In this document: positions 18,999-30,853 of the stretch, one piece after another
Layout: every line of letters starts with the position of its first letter
How positions within the stretch are numbered: the stretch's first letter is position 1
Assembly (NCBI GenBank): GCA_963970005.1
Contig: CAXAMN010018446.1
Coordinates: 728,131-792,130, forward strand
Length of the DNA: 64,000 nucleotides
Direction: 5' to 3'
From: Durusdinium trenchii
Lineage: Eukaryota; Sar; Dinophyceae; Suessiales; Symbiodiniaceae
Made by a program: the position numbers and the translations under genes
Notes under the pieces: model-generated
The model's database searches: none
The model's input: only the letters and a program-made list of their open reading frames with translations
What the model was told of the DNA's origin: nothing

Positions 18999-21340
18999 CC
19001 CCAGAAGGTATGACTGGACCTTCCAAACCCACCCAAGTCCCACCTTAAGACACGAAGGTACGACTGGAGGCCCAAACGGGGATCACCAGTCCCTCGACTC
19101 GTCGCATCGGATCGTCGCGTCGCGCCGCGAGTCGCATCGGAGGCGAGTCCAGCGAGCGGGTCGCGAGTGCCACAGGCCGCGCCGCGAAGTGGCTGAGGGG
19201 ATGAGGTCTGAGAGAACCAGAGGCAGACACCGATGATAGAAACAACACATTCTGGAAAAAGACATATGACTCATGACGCATTATTTTAGATTGTTTGTTG
19301 TTTTCCACTTGTTTTCCCCCCAGGTGAACCTGATAGGCATTTGTTGGATGTTGCACATAAGACGAGCGAGAAGGGCTCTTCGTGGAGGCTGGGAAATGAA
19401 CCAATTGAACAGGCATTTAAGACCAGAAGACCTCAAAGACGGGCTCTTTTTCATCTTTTTCACCCTCTCACGTACGTGGTTGTCCAGACAGAACCCCAGT
19501 CAAAACTGAGCCTTCTCCAGAAGCTCTGTTATCGAACTCACAGGCTCAAACCACCGCTAGACATTCCGCGACCCCTCCGGAGGGGCGACCGGGGGTCCAC
19601 GTGGCTCGCCTTGGGGCGAACCGGACGGACACGTCACCTGAGCGTCGCGTCCTGAGCCCGGTGGGCCAAGCGACCAAACTGCAGGTGGTGCTACGACCAA
19701 ACGGCACGTGCTCCTCCCAAAACATGGAACTGGATGAGAGACGCCAAGTGCAGTGGGCGAACCATGTCAGCCATGTTGTTTGAAAACGTCCTAATGTGGC
19801 AAATGTGAGTGAAAGCCAAGAGTGTGTGTTTGTGTGTCATGTGTTTGTTTGTTTTGTTTTGGTTTGGTTTGTTTTGTTTTATTTGTGTTTGGAGCACGAG
19901 GGACTTTAGAACATGACAGAACCCCAAACTGACTGGCTTCTTCACTGTGGAAATGCTCCGTGTAGCATTCATTGGAACAACTCAATGATTTCTTCACCAA
20001 CTTGGTGAGGCAGTAGAAAACGCACCAATCCCATGATGTGTTTTCTTCCACTCAATGCGGCATTCCCATGGTTTTCTCACGTCTTCTCATCGCTTGGAGG
20101 CCTTTGCCTCTCAACCGCAGATGGCCTCCGACATCTCGCAGATCTCACAGGCACCCCTGTTGAACCGAGCGGGTTTGGGATTTGTTGCAGTCAGTGGGTG
20201 AAATTGCAATAGGATTGACAGGAGAGCCATAGTGCATTTATGTGTATTTCAATTGTGTTTAATTCATGGTCAATAGTCAATAGGTTTTTGAGTTGTTTTT
20301 ATGCATTTTCAGTGCAGGCCTCACACTCATTCATGGTTATACACTTTCTCGAGCCTCTGGGGGCAACTTGCATCACCAGTGTGAAGATGGAAACGACTGT
20401 AGCACTGTAACACTTGTGGATTCCGGAAACTGGAGCACGAAACTAGGCTTGTGGATGAAAACGACACTGTGTGAAAACGACACTGAGTCGTGTCAGTTCC
20501 ATGGGACATGAAGATATGGGACACAACAATGTGACAGCAGTGCCATGGCTCGCAGTATCTGGCAGTTTTCTTGTTCGTCTTGTTGCTGTTTGCTTTTATG
20601 TTTTTTGTTTGCTTCCTTATTGCCCTTCGTCCTATTTTGGGGTCCATATCCGTCTAGTTGTCTAGTTTTGTTCAAAACAATGTAGTTTGCTGTAGTTTGA
20701 GGGGATGCTCATGAGAAGCACCATGTACTTCTCATTGTAGCGAAACTCTCATTTTACACTCTCCCCAGTCACATTGAGGCCTCAATCACCCAAATTCCAC
20801 CCACGCCAAACATCAGAAACCCCGCCTCCCCAGGTGTTTCAGACGCCTGACCGTGGTTTAAACACGCCAAACCCGCCGTCTCCGGACCGTGGACCGAGTA
20901 GTTTGCAACAGTAGGGAGTCATCAACCTTCACCTATATTGACCGCTGGGCTTACCATCCGAGTTTGGAGAGTTTTTTTTGACTTCAGCAGCCTGTCACCT
21001 GTACAACCTGCTAGGGTGCAAAACTTTGCCACAAGATGGGAGATTGGTGCACGATCTTGCGAGTGGAAATAGACAGAGTTCATACTGACCCTGAAGTTTT
21101 ACCGGTCAAAGACGGTCAGCCATACATTTGAATCCCAACAAAACAAGCACATGATATACACCCTGATGCTTGTGTGTGTGTTTTACTCAAGACTTGCAAA
21201 TGCAAACGATACTCTTCATCAGCATGTGTTGAATACCTTAACTCGTTTCAGTTTCTGGATTAATATGAGCGGGATACATGGAATGCCCGGAATATAGTTA
21301 TTTAGAAAAACGTTTTATTGTTTTCCAACAGAACATGTTT

Positions 21341-22990
21341 GTTTTTAAACCAAGCTTGAATTTTGCTCTTTAGCTGACCCGCACAAGACCTGGCACTGCC
21401 AGGTGAGGCCCTTCGGCACAGCGGGCTGCGGCGCCTGCAGTGCCACGCCCGGTGCATCTCCTGCTGGGACACCCAGGCATTCAGTGCCCATCTCTTCTCT
21501 GGACCAAAGCAAGAAGGAGACCTTTTCAGAGCGTTTAGCAAGACGGCAGGCGTGCAAGTCCTGTCACTTGAATATGGTCAACCACCTTGAAACTGAAGAA
21601 GCACCGATGACGGAACCAGATTTCAACAAAGAGGCGATGAAGAACTTGTGCCATTTGTGCGTGAGCGCCAAGAAACAATATGTTTCTGTATGGAAACACC
21701 AATGGATCAAGCATGAAGGGTGTAGCCAAGCAAGTCAAGTGCTGTTCCCAAACCCAGACACTCTATGGTATTTGCCTACATGGTGCCCTTTTTTTGGCCA
21801 AAGTAACGTTGTAGGTAGTGTTGTATATACATTCCATCCTTGGAGTGTTTGGTATGTGTTTGGGAAAGAAAGAACATTACCCCTGAAAGTTCAAGACCAT
21901 TGAAAATAATGTTGTGGACCTGGGTTTGTAATGTATATAAAGTCTTTGGTAAAGGAATGGCGGTTCAGTAAAAGCCTTTAACTTGATGGTGGTTAGAAGC
22001 CTAGGGTTACTGTATATCTCTCTCATTCTGTCTCTATGTCCCCGCTGCGTCATCGCTGCGTCATCATGTGACGGCGATCTTTCTGTTTTCGTCGCCACGG
22101 AGGGATCAACCGCCACTGAGAGGGCAAGCTGCCCTTGGTGTGGGTTCAGCCAGGTTCAGCCAGGTTCAGCCCCAGTGTCAAGGGTTACATGTTCGACCTA
22201 TTCCACACACATCGGGTTGTGAGATCATATCACTTTGTCCTCCTTTGTTCATCATGTCATGATCTTAGAAAAAAAGAATCTCTCCAGTTGGGCGTCCGAA
22301 GCTCCTAACAATGGCTGTTCTGAACTTAAGAGCTCGGTTCCTGGCCGCGTCAGTGACCAGGAACTGGACGGCGCAAGAATGCGAAGTCGACCGATGGGGG
22401 GGGGACCAGGACCCAGCCCACCTCCCGAGGCGGAACGCCTGGCGTCGGAGCTGTCGCAGATTTCACAGGCGACGAAACGACGCAACGACCAACCGCCCGG
22501 TGCGACCGGTGGAGAAAGCACGAGGCGACCGCCCAAGGCGTTTGAACCGCCGATTCCGTCGGTGTCGAAACGTACGGAAGATCTCGGAAGAACATGGGTA
22601 TATCTATGTGTGTAGTCCAGTAAACCAGTAACAGTCGGTTTTCAGGATGATCACTACTTTTGAACAAGGCCTGCAACTGAACCATCATCATCCACTGAAA
22701 CCTGGTTATAGATGGTTATATATAGGATATACCTAACCGATACCTGTTTCGGTGATTCATGGGTGCAAGTTTCCTCTTACTGTCATTGTCCCTTTTTCTA
22801 GAGTGCTTGGTTCGATCCACCTGAGAGTTCGATGAGAAATCACCTATGCCTATGGTTTGAAGGGTAGCACTCTTCATGGAAGACAGACTCAACTATCAAC
22901 CAACCAATCTGTGAATCATTCCATCAAGCAAGCAATCTGGAAGAGACATGAAAATTAGTTCTAGTAACCCACACCCTAAGAAATGTTGGG
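21341..22990. other. Intergenic stretch with possible exon islands
   Basis: A + strand open region at about 21403-21750 has paired CxxC motifs (CKSCHLNM and NLCHLCVSAKK) and could be an exon of an unknown zinc-binding protein. It runs into a degenerate family B repeat at 21753-21853. A triple GGTTCAGCCA repeat is at 22143-22173. Near 22425-22480 another island spells ERLASELSQISQA, similar to the islands near 17.06 and 20.12 kb. A repeat GGCCTGCAACTGAA-CATCATC at 22668-22720 recurs at 26291-26330. No complete gene is supported. Confidence 0.4.
21753..21853. repeat. Degenerate family B palindromic element
   Basis: The left end CCCAGACACTCTATGGTATT and the right part GGAGTGTTTGG match the ends of the 90-bp family B elements, but the middle is diverged. 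Confidence 0.5.
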
Positions 22991-23282
22991 ACGTTTCATA
23001 GGGGTCCAGCCCTCATATATATATATATATATTATATAGGAATCATTCTGAATATTGTGACCCAGACACTCTGCGGGGCTACACTGATCAGTTGGGGTGT
23101 CATGTGTCGTCCCATGGAGTCTGGGTCGTCCCATCGTCGGCCACCGGAGCTCAGAGTCCATGCGGGACTCCATGCGGGGACGGTGACGTGCGGGGATGGG
23201 CGCCCGCGGGACCGGTGTAGACGTTTTGTGAGGAGAAAACTGGGGAAGAACGAACCTCAACCAGCACCCGCTTGAACGTGAA

Positions 23283-23310
23283 CCCTAAAGCCTAAACCCT
23301 AAACCTAAAG
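23283..23310 (-). repeat. Degenerate telomere-like repeat (CCCTAAA)n
   Basis: CCCTAAAGCCTAAACCCTAA and following bases give three or four imperfect CCCTAAA units, the complement of the TTTAGGG unit at 17.5 kb. Confidence 0.6.
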
Positions 23311-23362
23311 CGTTTTGAACCAGTGCTGAAGGGGACAAAACGTTCATAACGGGTCCATCTCA

Positions 23363-23386
23363 CAAAACGTCTATGTAGACGTTTTG
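23363..23386. repeat. Perfect 24-base hairpin palindrome
   Basis: Arms CAAAACGTCTA and TAGACGTTTTG are exact complements around TG. Parts of the arm recur nearby (TGTAGACGTTTTGTGAGG near 23216 and ACAAAACGTTC near 23336). Confidence 0.75.
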
Positions 23387-26300
23387 AACCTAAACCAGCA
23401 TGTCGACCGATTGCGTAGCATGTCGACCGGTAGAGTCAGAATGGTGGTAACATATGTTCGAACGATTGGCCGCCAGGTGTGTGAATCGGGTTCAAAGTCA
23501 TTTTTTGAGGGTTCGGTTGGGGAGGTCCCTACAAGGATGCCTTTTTGGTGCACACTCGATTGGCTGGCATGGTCACTGCGGCTTACTTGGATGCTGAGTG
23601 AAGTTTGAAGCGTATGAATCTTATGCTTCGTGGGGCCATCCCAATTGTCCTCATTTTCCACAGCTGTTAGATTAGAGTGTTAAGAATTAATGAGTACACA
23701 CAGTAGTCCCTGTTTTTCTTCTTTTTTGTACGGGAGGTTTTGACTTGAAGATCTTGAAGGCAGTACGCCATTCTGAAGAACGGTGATACTGATCAGGGAA
23801 GCGGAGGACATGTTGTCCGGAAAGCAACCTCCTCTTTCCCTCCCTCCCTCCAGAAGAGCATAATATCAAATGTCTATCCCACCAATAAGCTTGGCTGAAG
23901 ATGTCGACTCTTGACCAATAACTGGCCTTAGAAGAGGGCATGCTTGTGAACGTTGTATCATATCTAATTAAGAAGTGTCAAACATTTAACAGCTCAATCT
24001 CGGACGTTGCCAAGATTCATGACCTTGCATGGGCATTGATTGCCTCGAATGCCTTCCTACCATGGCTTTTCACAGGCCACAAAACCCTATGCCACACAAG
24101 TACCACTGAACGGGGTCCCAGTTCAGGTCTCTCAACCACTCTTGTTTGCTTTTGTTTCCACTCAGAGATCCATGCGGGACCTGAAGAGGTCACCCCCTTC
24201 GGTGCTTTGCCGCCTACGGCCTGGGGCCCCAATGGTTGCGGCTTTTCCGGAGCGCGATGATCTCAAAGCGGCAGCACGCGCGGCACGCGCAAAAGAATTG
24301 TGTCAGAGCCCTGGGTACTCAGCTGGACAATACCAAGGGCATTGCCACGAACACTTTCAGAGGGCTTTGCCAGAAGCAGCGACCCAATTTGATGATGGAT
24401 GGCGATGCCGAAGCCACTTGGGAGGGCTGAGTCTGCTGGCAGTTGAGAATCTTGTCGCTAAATCTACTTGTGACAGCTGCAGCGATTGAGGAGCGACAGG
24501 CACAAGTGACCATTGGATTCGATGCGCGGGTGGCAAGCTGACGTACAGCCTGTCAGTGTGTGATGGCCTGAAAAGTGAGCTGACGAACCTGAGAAGTCGC
24601 TTCAGACTGCTAGAGTTCAGGCACACTGAAGTTCCACACGATATTTATGGGATCTGAGATATCAAAAATATTCAAAAATACATGAGGTTTCAGCCCTGAC
24701 GTCTATAGCAGGTTTGGAGAGTGTAAACAGCATCATTTCCTACACTAGAAGTCTCGAAGTACACTGGATGCATGCTACTGCTTGTTCATCAAAAATATCT
24801 GTTGCTCTGCACTATAAGGCAAAATGCTCTTGCTGCAATTCGCCTTGGCAGTGCTTTGTGCAGACTTCGTGGCAGGCGCAGGCAGCATGGTGGACCTTGA
24901 CGCGTAGATTTCGTGGAAGGTGCGGCACTTTGTGGCCTAGAAGTGCAGATTTCGTTGCAGGCGCGGCGGACCTTGGAAACTGTAAGCTACATTTTCCAAG
25001 GTGCCCCCTTCATTAGGGGTAGGGATGTGCCATCCACTTCTATGATTGGAGGGATGGTAACTAATTGCGGGTAACTACCATCGCTTCCAAGAAATGGTCG
25101 AGACTTTCTGGGGTAGCAACTGCTGCATGTGCCAAGCTTCAATCCAATAATATTGAGCCTTTTTGTGAGCTTTTTTTTGGCCGATTCGGAGGTCAACGCA
25201 TGGGTGCAAGCTGGTTGGTGATCCATGTTTGCTTGAGGATCATGGCCTCAACCTGGCAGTGAAGACTTCACCTCATGCCTGATCACAGTTGGTCGGACCA
25301 TGAAACGAAACAACAGAATCCGCTTCACCCTTTTCCACCGTCCTCCACCGTTGCACCGCCCCCCAACCCCCAAGGCTGGACTCAGCAGCGGAGGGCTTTT
25401 CGAAGCCCCGGCCGGGTCGGAGAAGTCGATCCGTTCGTACGGAAAATGGGTATACCTATATAGCCTATAGCCTATAGCACTTCCAATATTGGATACCTAT
25501 TTACGTAGGGTAGGGTAGTCCACTGGACACCCAATTTCGGATGTTCCATGGTAGTAGAAAGACCGGCCAGGTCCCAGGTTCGACAGTACGAACGTTTATC
25601 TCGGGTCAAGGCGTTTTTTCATGAGGAGACTTCAAGTTTGGTGAATTGGAGACGTCTCAATCGGGTGCGGAAGACCGAACCAGAGTCGGGTGCCTTACTG
25701 TACTTGGAGCACTACCAGGACGGTTCCCTCAAAAGCTAGGGATTTGACCACGCCCCTTCAGAGGAGGAAGGGTCCAAGGTCGAGCCGGATTGGGCGAGGA
25801 ACACACACCACCCACAGAATGGATGGATTGGTTGGGAAAATCTACAGGAAACTTACAGTATTGGTTTTCACCCCAAAACTACGGTTTTCTGTAACATGTT
25901 CCCTTAAACCAATTCAGGGACAGAATGAAGAGCCAATGCTGGCGTCACGGCGGCACTGGGTTTCTGAGGTTTCTCCAGAAACTTGAACCACAGGACGTAC
26001 CAAGGACGCTCTGCTCGGTGCCATCGCCTACTAGTAACAAGGACGCTACGAACGTGGCAAGGCAGCACCTTCCACCAGGAAGAGTGGGTATCTGCAAAAC
26101 CTTTTGATTGGGAGTGGTGACACCCCACGAAACAAGTACGAACAGGTGGGAGTTTGTTTGCTGAAGCATGAATTTCCAAGGGAAACTGAAGGAGTCAGTC
26201 TGTAGTTATTTTTCTCGAAAGTCATGTCATTGGAGTTGCCTTGTGGAGGCCAGATTCTCACCAGGTTTTTCACGAATTGTTGATGCTTTCGGCCTGCAAC

Positions 26301-27180
26301 TGAAGCATCATCGTCCACTGAAACCTGGTAATAGAATAGACCCAACTTACGTCTCCTTAAGCATCACCAGGAGCCGACAGGTCACCCATTGAGATGTTTG
26401 GTTTGTTGGAGTTGGAGGGTCCTGTTCGATGTTTGATGTTTTCGAACCATTCCTTTTCAAAGCAGACAAAGGGAAACGTTTGAACCATTTCGATGTTTTG
26501 CCTGGTTCTTCTGTTGAAATCCCAGTGTCAGGTCACAAAAGGGACTGCACTCCCAGTTTTACGTCATGAAAAGCTCTCATTAAATTAAAAGACCTACAGC
26601 ATAACATATTAATATTGGAGGATTTTGTCATGAGATTATAACCTTGCTTTTTCCCTTCGTCTTCGTATTCAAGGAAATGATGGTCTCGTTTGTTCCGTCC
26701 AGATGAGCTGTGTAAGGACGTGATTGCCAATCACCACCTATAGGCTCACTTGTCCTTCTCAGCAACTGCCAGTTGACGTCATGCCCTTCTTTTCTCTTCG
26801 CAGGCCACCACATCCCTACCACCCACTGTGCCGCCCTCGCCGGCGCGAAAGCCTGGCGTGGGCACGGTGGACAAGGACCCAGCTTGACTATCCAAAGTCC
26901 GGCTTGACTGGAGGAGCTCCAAGCTCCTAGGGCTCCAGTCATACCTTCTGAGTAGGTATGACTGGAGCCGTAGGGTGGGAATAATCCATGGGACCATCCG
27001 ACCATCTGGGTGAATGGACTACCCAGCTATCGATCTATCGATCTCCAGCCAGGACACGGTCTGGGATGGTCCAGATATACCTTGACCCGACTGACCGTTC
27101 GTAGAAAAAATGGGACACGGCCGGAACAACAAAACAGGTAGATTTGTACAAGCATCGCTACTAGTAGCAGGAAGCTACTA

Positions 27181-27286
27181 GGTTGGAGGCCATTGCTACT
27201 AGGGTGGAGGCCATCTCTACCAGGGTGGAGGCCATCTCTACCAGGTTGGAGGCCATTGCTACTAGGGTGGAGGCCATCGCTACTCG
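27181..27286 (+). repeat. 21-base minisatellite, five units
   Basis: Units GGTTGGAGGCCATTGCTACT and GGGTGGAGGCCATCTCTACC (each 21 bases with the last base) alternate. Because 21 is a multiple of three, all frames stay open and give heptapeptide repeats (EAIATRV). The related CTACTAGTAGCAAGGACGCT motif is dispersed (26030, 38950-39020 and 56745-56785). Confidence 0.85.
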
Positions 27287-28268
27287 TAGCAAGGACGCTG
27301 TATACCCATTTTCTGAGGTACCGACTCACGGGGCCGGCTCCGTCGATGCAGATCTGGGCACCTGGCACACGAGATGGTCCAACACCACGGGTCATCTGGG
27401 TCATCTGGGCTTGCGTTCAACGCCTGGACCAAAATGGGGTCTCGGTGATTGGTGATGGCGTAGAGTACGTGATTGGAGTAGGTGACCTTTGATTTCCTTT
27501 GGTGGCTGAGTCTTCTCAAATCTGGGCGACGTCGACTGCCTGGACTGAGGGTCATTGGACCCTCCATTCGATCGGGAAAACCACGGGTGACACAGTGCAA
27601 CGGGTCCTGGTATGGATCAAAAAAGGGATTTCATGACTGGCTGGGCTAGGAGGATCATGGTTGGAACCACAGGGAAAAACAAATCACCAAACATCACCAA
27701 ACATGTTACATGATGGGGTTTGTACCGCTGACTGTGCGCCCATCCAGCTAAGCCAGGCTAAGCCCATGGTTGTGGGTGTTGTGAAAGAAAGATCGTACGA
27801 GGGCTCATATTGACCACAGGAACCTTGTGATGCTCAGTCAGGTGATGATGTTCTTGTCCGGAACTGGGATGCACTGGGTATACCCTGGGAGTCAAAGACT
27901 ATAAAAAGAATGGTCTGACTAGGGGACCTGATTTCGGGAACTTCCTTTACTTCAGCCGGTCAAAATATAGTCGAACTGGACTTCTAGGGTATATATATTG
28001 AAATTCCGCCTCTGAAAGACTGGGAATGGGTATATATAACTGGGATGCACTGGGTATATTTCACTCCTCTTAGCTGGGGAATATGCCGGACTCGCCCCTC
28101 CGTTCGGTCCAGGGGTGGGTGGTCTGACCACCGTGCGTCGACCGGATCCGGGAGTACCTATCGGTTCGGTGGACCCCAAAGCGACCGGCCCGAAGCAAAC
28201 CATCCCAAACACCGGGGTTTTCCGCAACAAAAACCAGGGTGTTGGTATTGTGAAACCTTGGCTTTTTT

Positions 28269-28358
28269 CCCAGACACTCCATGTCTGTCATATATGTCTA
28301 CATTGACTCCTCAAACCACCCCAATGTAGGCATATATGGCATACATAGAGTGTCTGGG
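28269..28358 (+). repeat. Family B palindromic MITE, intact copy 1 (90 bp)
   Basis: Ends CCCAGACACTCCATG and its inverse AGTGTCTGGG, with internal arms CATATATG(T/G)C. It is base-for-base identical to the reverse complement of 37706-37795. Flanking T-runs (TTTT on both sides) may be a target duplication. Confidence 0.88.
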
Positions 28359-28522
28359 TTTTGAATGGTTTTGGTTCGGGCCCAGGGGCCCAAAGCTACC
28401 ATAATACTGTCTCCAACCATCTGAGACGACTGGCGCAGTGACCGGGGTGGCGAGGTCCGAAGCAAAGACCGGGGGACCGGGATCCGACCCGGGTGGCAGA
28501 CAGGGGTGGCAGTACCAAGACA

Positions 28523-28605
28523 CCAAACACTCCATCTATGGAATTCTATGCCATTGAGCCCCGAGTTCGACCACCCCAATGGATTCATATTGCCAGTCCC
28601 AAAGA
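28523..28605 (+). repeat. Family B palindromic element, degenerate copy
   Basis: Shows CCAAACACTCCATCTATGG at the left and CCACCCCAATGGATTCATA in the middle, with a mutated right end. Confidence 0.55.
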
Positions 28606-29145
28606 GGTCGATTGACTCTGAAACCACCACTGCAAATCGTCATCCCCAACCGGCGCTGTGGGAACGGTTCCATCTGCGTTGCATCGCCAGATCGGTTCGA
28701 TGATGTCCCAGTGGCCCACCGAGCAAGTCTTGCCCATGTGGGGGGCACCCAAAACCGGTGGAAGAAGGAAACAGACCGGCGGGACGAAGGAGTTTTCGGT
28801 GTGTATTTTGTGATTTGCCCAGGTGGCACAGGGCAGTGTGCCTCTCAAATGTGGATGGCCATGAAAGCCTGCGGTTCATGGGGATTTGATTTTGAGGGGG
28901 GGTCGGAATCTCATGTCATCTCATGTCCCTCGAAGTGTTCAGTTTTCATGTCCAAACCGAGAGTGGTCCATCCTGGTTCCCCCTCAAACTCCCTTTATAA
29001 ATTCGAAGACTGACACAACACCAATTGGTTAACATGCAGCGCGGTTTCTCCGGTTGAAGTTTGAGGTGTCTTCTTCCAGGGGTGGTTTGCTAAAAAAAGC
29101 ATCTATCCAGGACGCTCCGAGAAGTGTCCTGCTCCATCAAAGTCT

Positions 29146-29263
29146 CTATACCCTGGCATTCCAACAGCCATCTTTTAAAGTGGTCTTGACCAAACTACTA
29201 AGGATTTTATACTACAAAACCAGGTGCACCTTTATTCTCACGGTCTTGAAAGCCTAGGGTATA
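29146..29263. repeat. Family C foldback repeat copy 1
   Basis: Ends CTATACCCTGGC and GCCTAGGGTATA are inverted. The interior TAAGGATTTTATACTACAAA is shared with 35628-35752, and a weaker relative is near 39785-39880. Non-coding MITE-like element. Confidence 0.7.
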
Positions 29264-29309
29264 TTACAATACCCAAACACTCCATGTAGCCACAACTGCC
29301 GATCGGATG

Positions 29310-29462
29310 GCAGGCGAATGTAAAAGACAGTGTAAAAGACCAAAGAACATGAAGAAAGTTCATCGTTCACCCGCCAATGNNNNNNNNNNCTGCCTGTCGG
29401 ATGGCAGGCGGATTTAAAAGACCAAAGAACATGAAGCAAGTTCATCGTTCACCCGCCAATGG
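29310..29462 (+). repeat. Direct duplication flanking an assembly gap
   Basis: The sequence around GGATGGCAGGCGAATGTAAA and AAGTTCATCGTTCACCCGCC occurs on both sides of the N run (about 29309-29379 and 29400-29462) with few differences. The assembly was probably joined across a tandem repeat. Confidence 0.85.
29380..29389. other. Assembly gap (10 N)
   Basis: Ten undetermined bases; real length unknown. Confidence 0.99.
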
Positions 29463-30853
29463 CTGCCAGTGCCCAGATGAGCGGTCTTTAGATGGCCAGC
29501 AGTTTGGACATGTTCTTGGCTAGTTTCTCCGAAGACATAAGCATAGAGGGAGAACAACGAACTGACCTACCTTGTCGAAGCGGCTTGCCTTACCAGGTCT
29601 TGAATTTACTCCTTTGAAGTAAGTGTGCAGACCTGCGCCACTTAATTGGCCACTTCTTTCAATAAATGTGAAGTCAAGAACTTTGGCCAAACTTGTTTGT
29701 GTTCAATCCACGTGAAGACATGTCGTTTTGGCCAAACCTGGTGTTTTTTATTGTCGGATAGGCTGATGCCGGGTCAGTCTCCACCAGCATTGGATCGAAA
29801 TCACAAGGTCAGTACACAGTCACCTGGAAGTCATGTCAATTGTTGTGAAGATTTCCATGAGTTCCAAGGACGGCCACCGAACATTCCCCAGCCCCCCCAG
29901 CTGGTCTCTTCTTGCACACCTCGGTCATTTGGGTGTTTGCAGCCATCATCTGACTCAGTCGCAAGTCCGTTGGAACACCATGCTTTTTTTGAACTGCTTC
30001 GCGGCGCATCTGGGCGCGAACTGAGGCCTTCTGGCGCATCTGGGCGGCATTCCGTGGGTGATTGGTCTGCCGCAACATCGCGGATCGATCCAAACGGTTG
30101 CTTTCCTCACGGTGGCCCTTCCACAGATGTGGGGTACCAGAGGCCAGTGAAATCAAAAGGAAATCACAGTCCCTGAAATCATCAATGGAAGTACGTTCTC
30201 ACCTCTTTGGTGTTCTGATTTGGTCCGAACCATCCGTGCATGAGGGGTCGTTGGTCATCCACGTAATCATGAGTATTGAGGTTTGGGAGTGTAGGGATTT
30301 GGACCGTGACCTGAGGTTTGGGAGAGATGGATAGGTTTGGGAGACATGTGCATATCATCCCCAAGTCAGTGGGACAGGGAGAAACCCCCATGAAAACTAG
30401 ACCTTGCAGTGCAGTCTTCCAAACTCCCAACTCTTCGCATGATGACACAGACCCCAAGTCTTCGTTTTTGACCCCCCTTCCCACTCTTCGCTGTGTGAGT
30501 CCCAAAGGACCCAGCTGGCGGCCTCCAAGAAACGCACGCTGTCACTGAATGCCCTGCTCGTGCGGGGCTGACCAAAATGGAACAAGATCAACTACCGATG
30601 TGTGCTTCATTCCTTGTCCAAAGCGAGACCCAACTTCCTGGTGCGGTTCAAGTCCTCGGCCACCTTTTGCTTGGATCGACAAGCAATGCAAACATACCGC
30701 CACTGGCGCACTGGGCATTCGACGCAGGAACCAGTGCTTTGGTGGCAGACGCTGGGCTTGGTGTCCGGACCAGTGAGGAACTGGTAGGACCTTCCTGGTT
30801 CAGTTCCGCCATGTGCGACCGCATGCAACCGCTGAACATTCAGTTTTGCAGTG
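29463..30853. other. Stretch without a recognised gene
   Basis: Open frames on both strands overlap without family similarity. The segment AACTTTGGCCAAACTTG recurs as TTTTGGCCAAACCTG near 29730. Nothing else is supported. Confidence 0.4.

Larger units (their letters stand above)
16151..21340. other. Gene-poor stretch with dispersed repeats
   Basis: No complete gene is recognised. It contains a telomere-like repeat at 17519-17535, a family A relative near 17290-17360, a repeat copy at 18930-18998, a CG-rich GTCGCATCGG repeat near 19095-19180, and T/G-rich low complexity near 19820-19890. Two exon-like islands share coding similarity: near 17041-17105, following GGTCGGTGCAG, and near 20095-20155. 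Both spell MAS(E/D)ISQISQA. Another possible acceptor, TTTTCCCCCCAG, lies at about 19323. Confidence 0.5.
22991..27180. other. Gene-poor stretch
   Basis: Contains a TA microsatellite (23017-23038), CCCTAAA-like repeats (23283-23310) and a perfect 24-base palindrome (23363-23386). Exon-like islands follow polypyrimidine/AG sites at about 24168 (TTTCCACTCAG) and 26802 (TTTTCTCTTCGCAG). The second reads ATTSLPPTVPPSPARKPGVG before a stop. Near 24890-24970 the motif GCAGATTTCGT recurs. A palindrome centred on GGTATGACTGGAGCC lies at about 26926-26970. No complete gene was identified. Confidence 0.45.
27287..29379. other. Gene-poor stretch rich in palindromic repeats
   Basis: No gene is recognised. 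It holds a family D copy (about 28190-28256), family B copies (28269-28358 and a degenerate one at 28523-28605), a family C copy (29146-29263) and the left half of the duplication around the gap (29310-29379). Confidence 0.5.
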
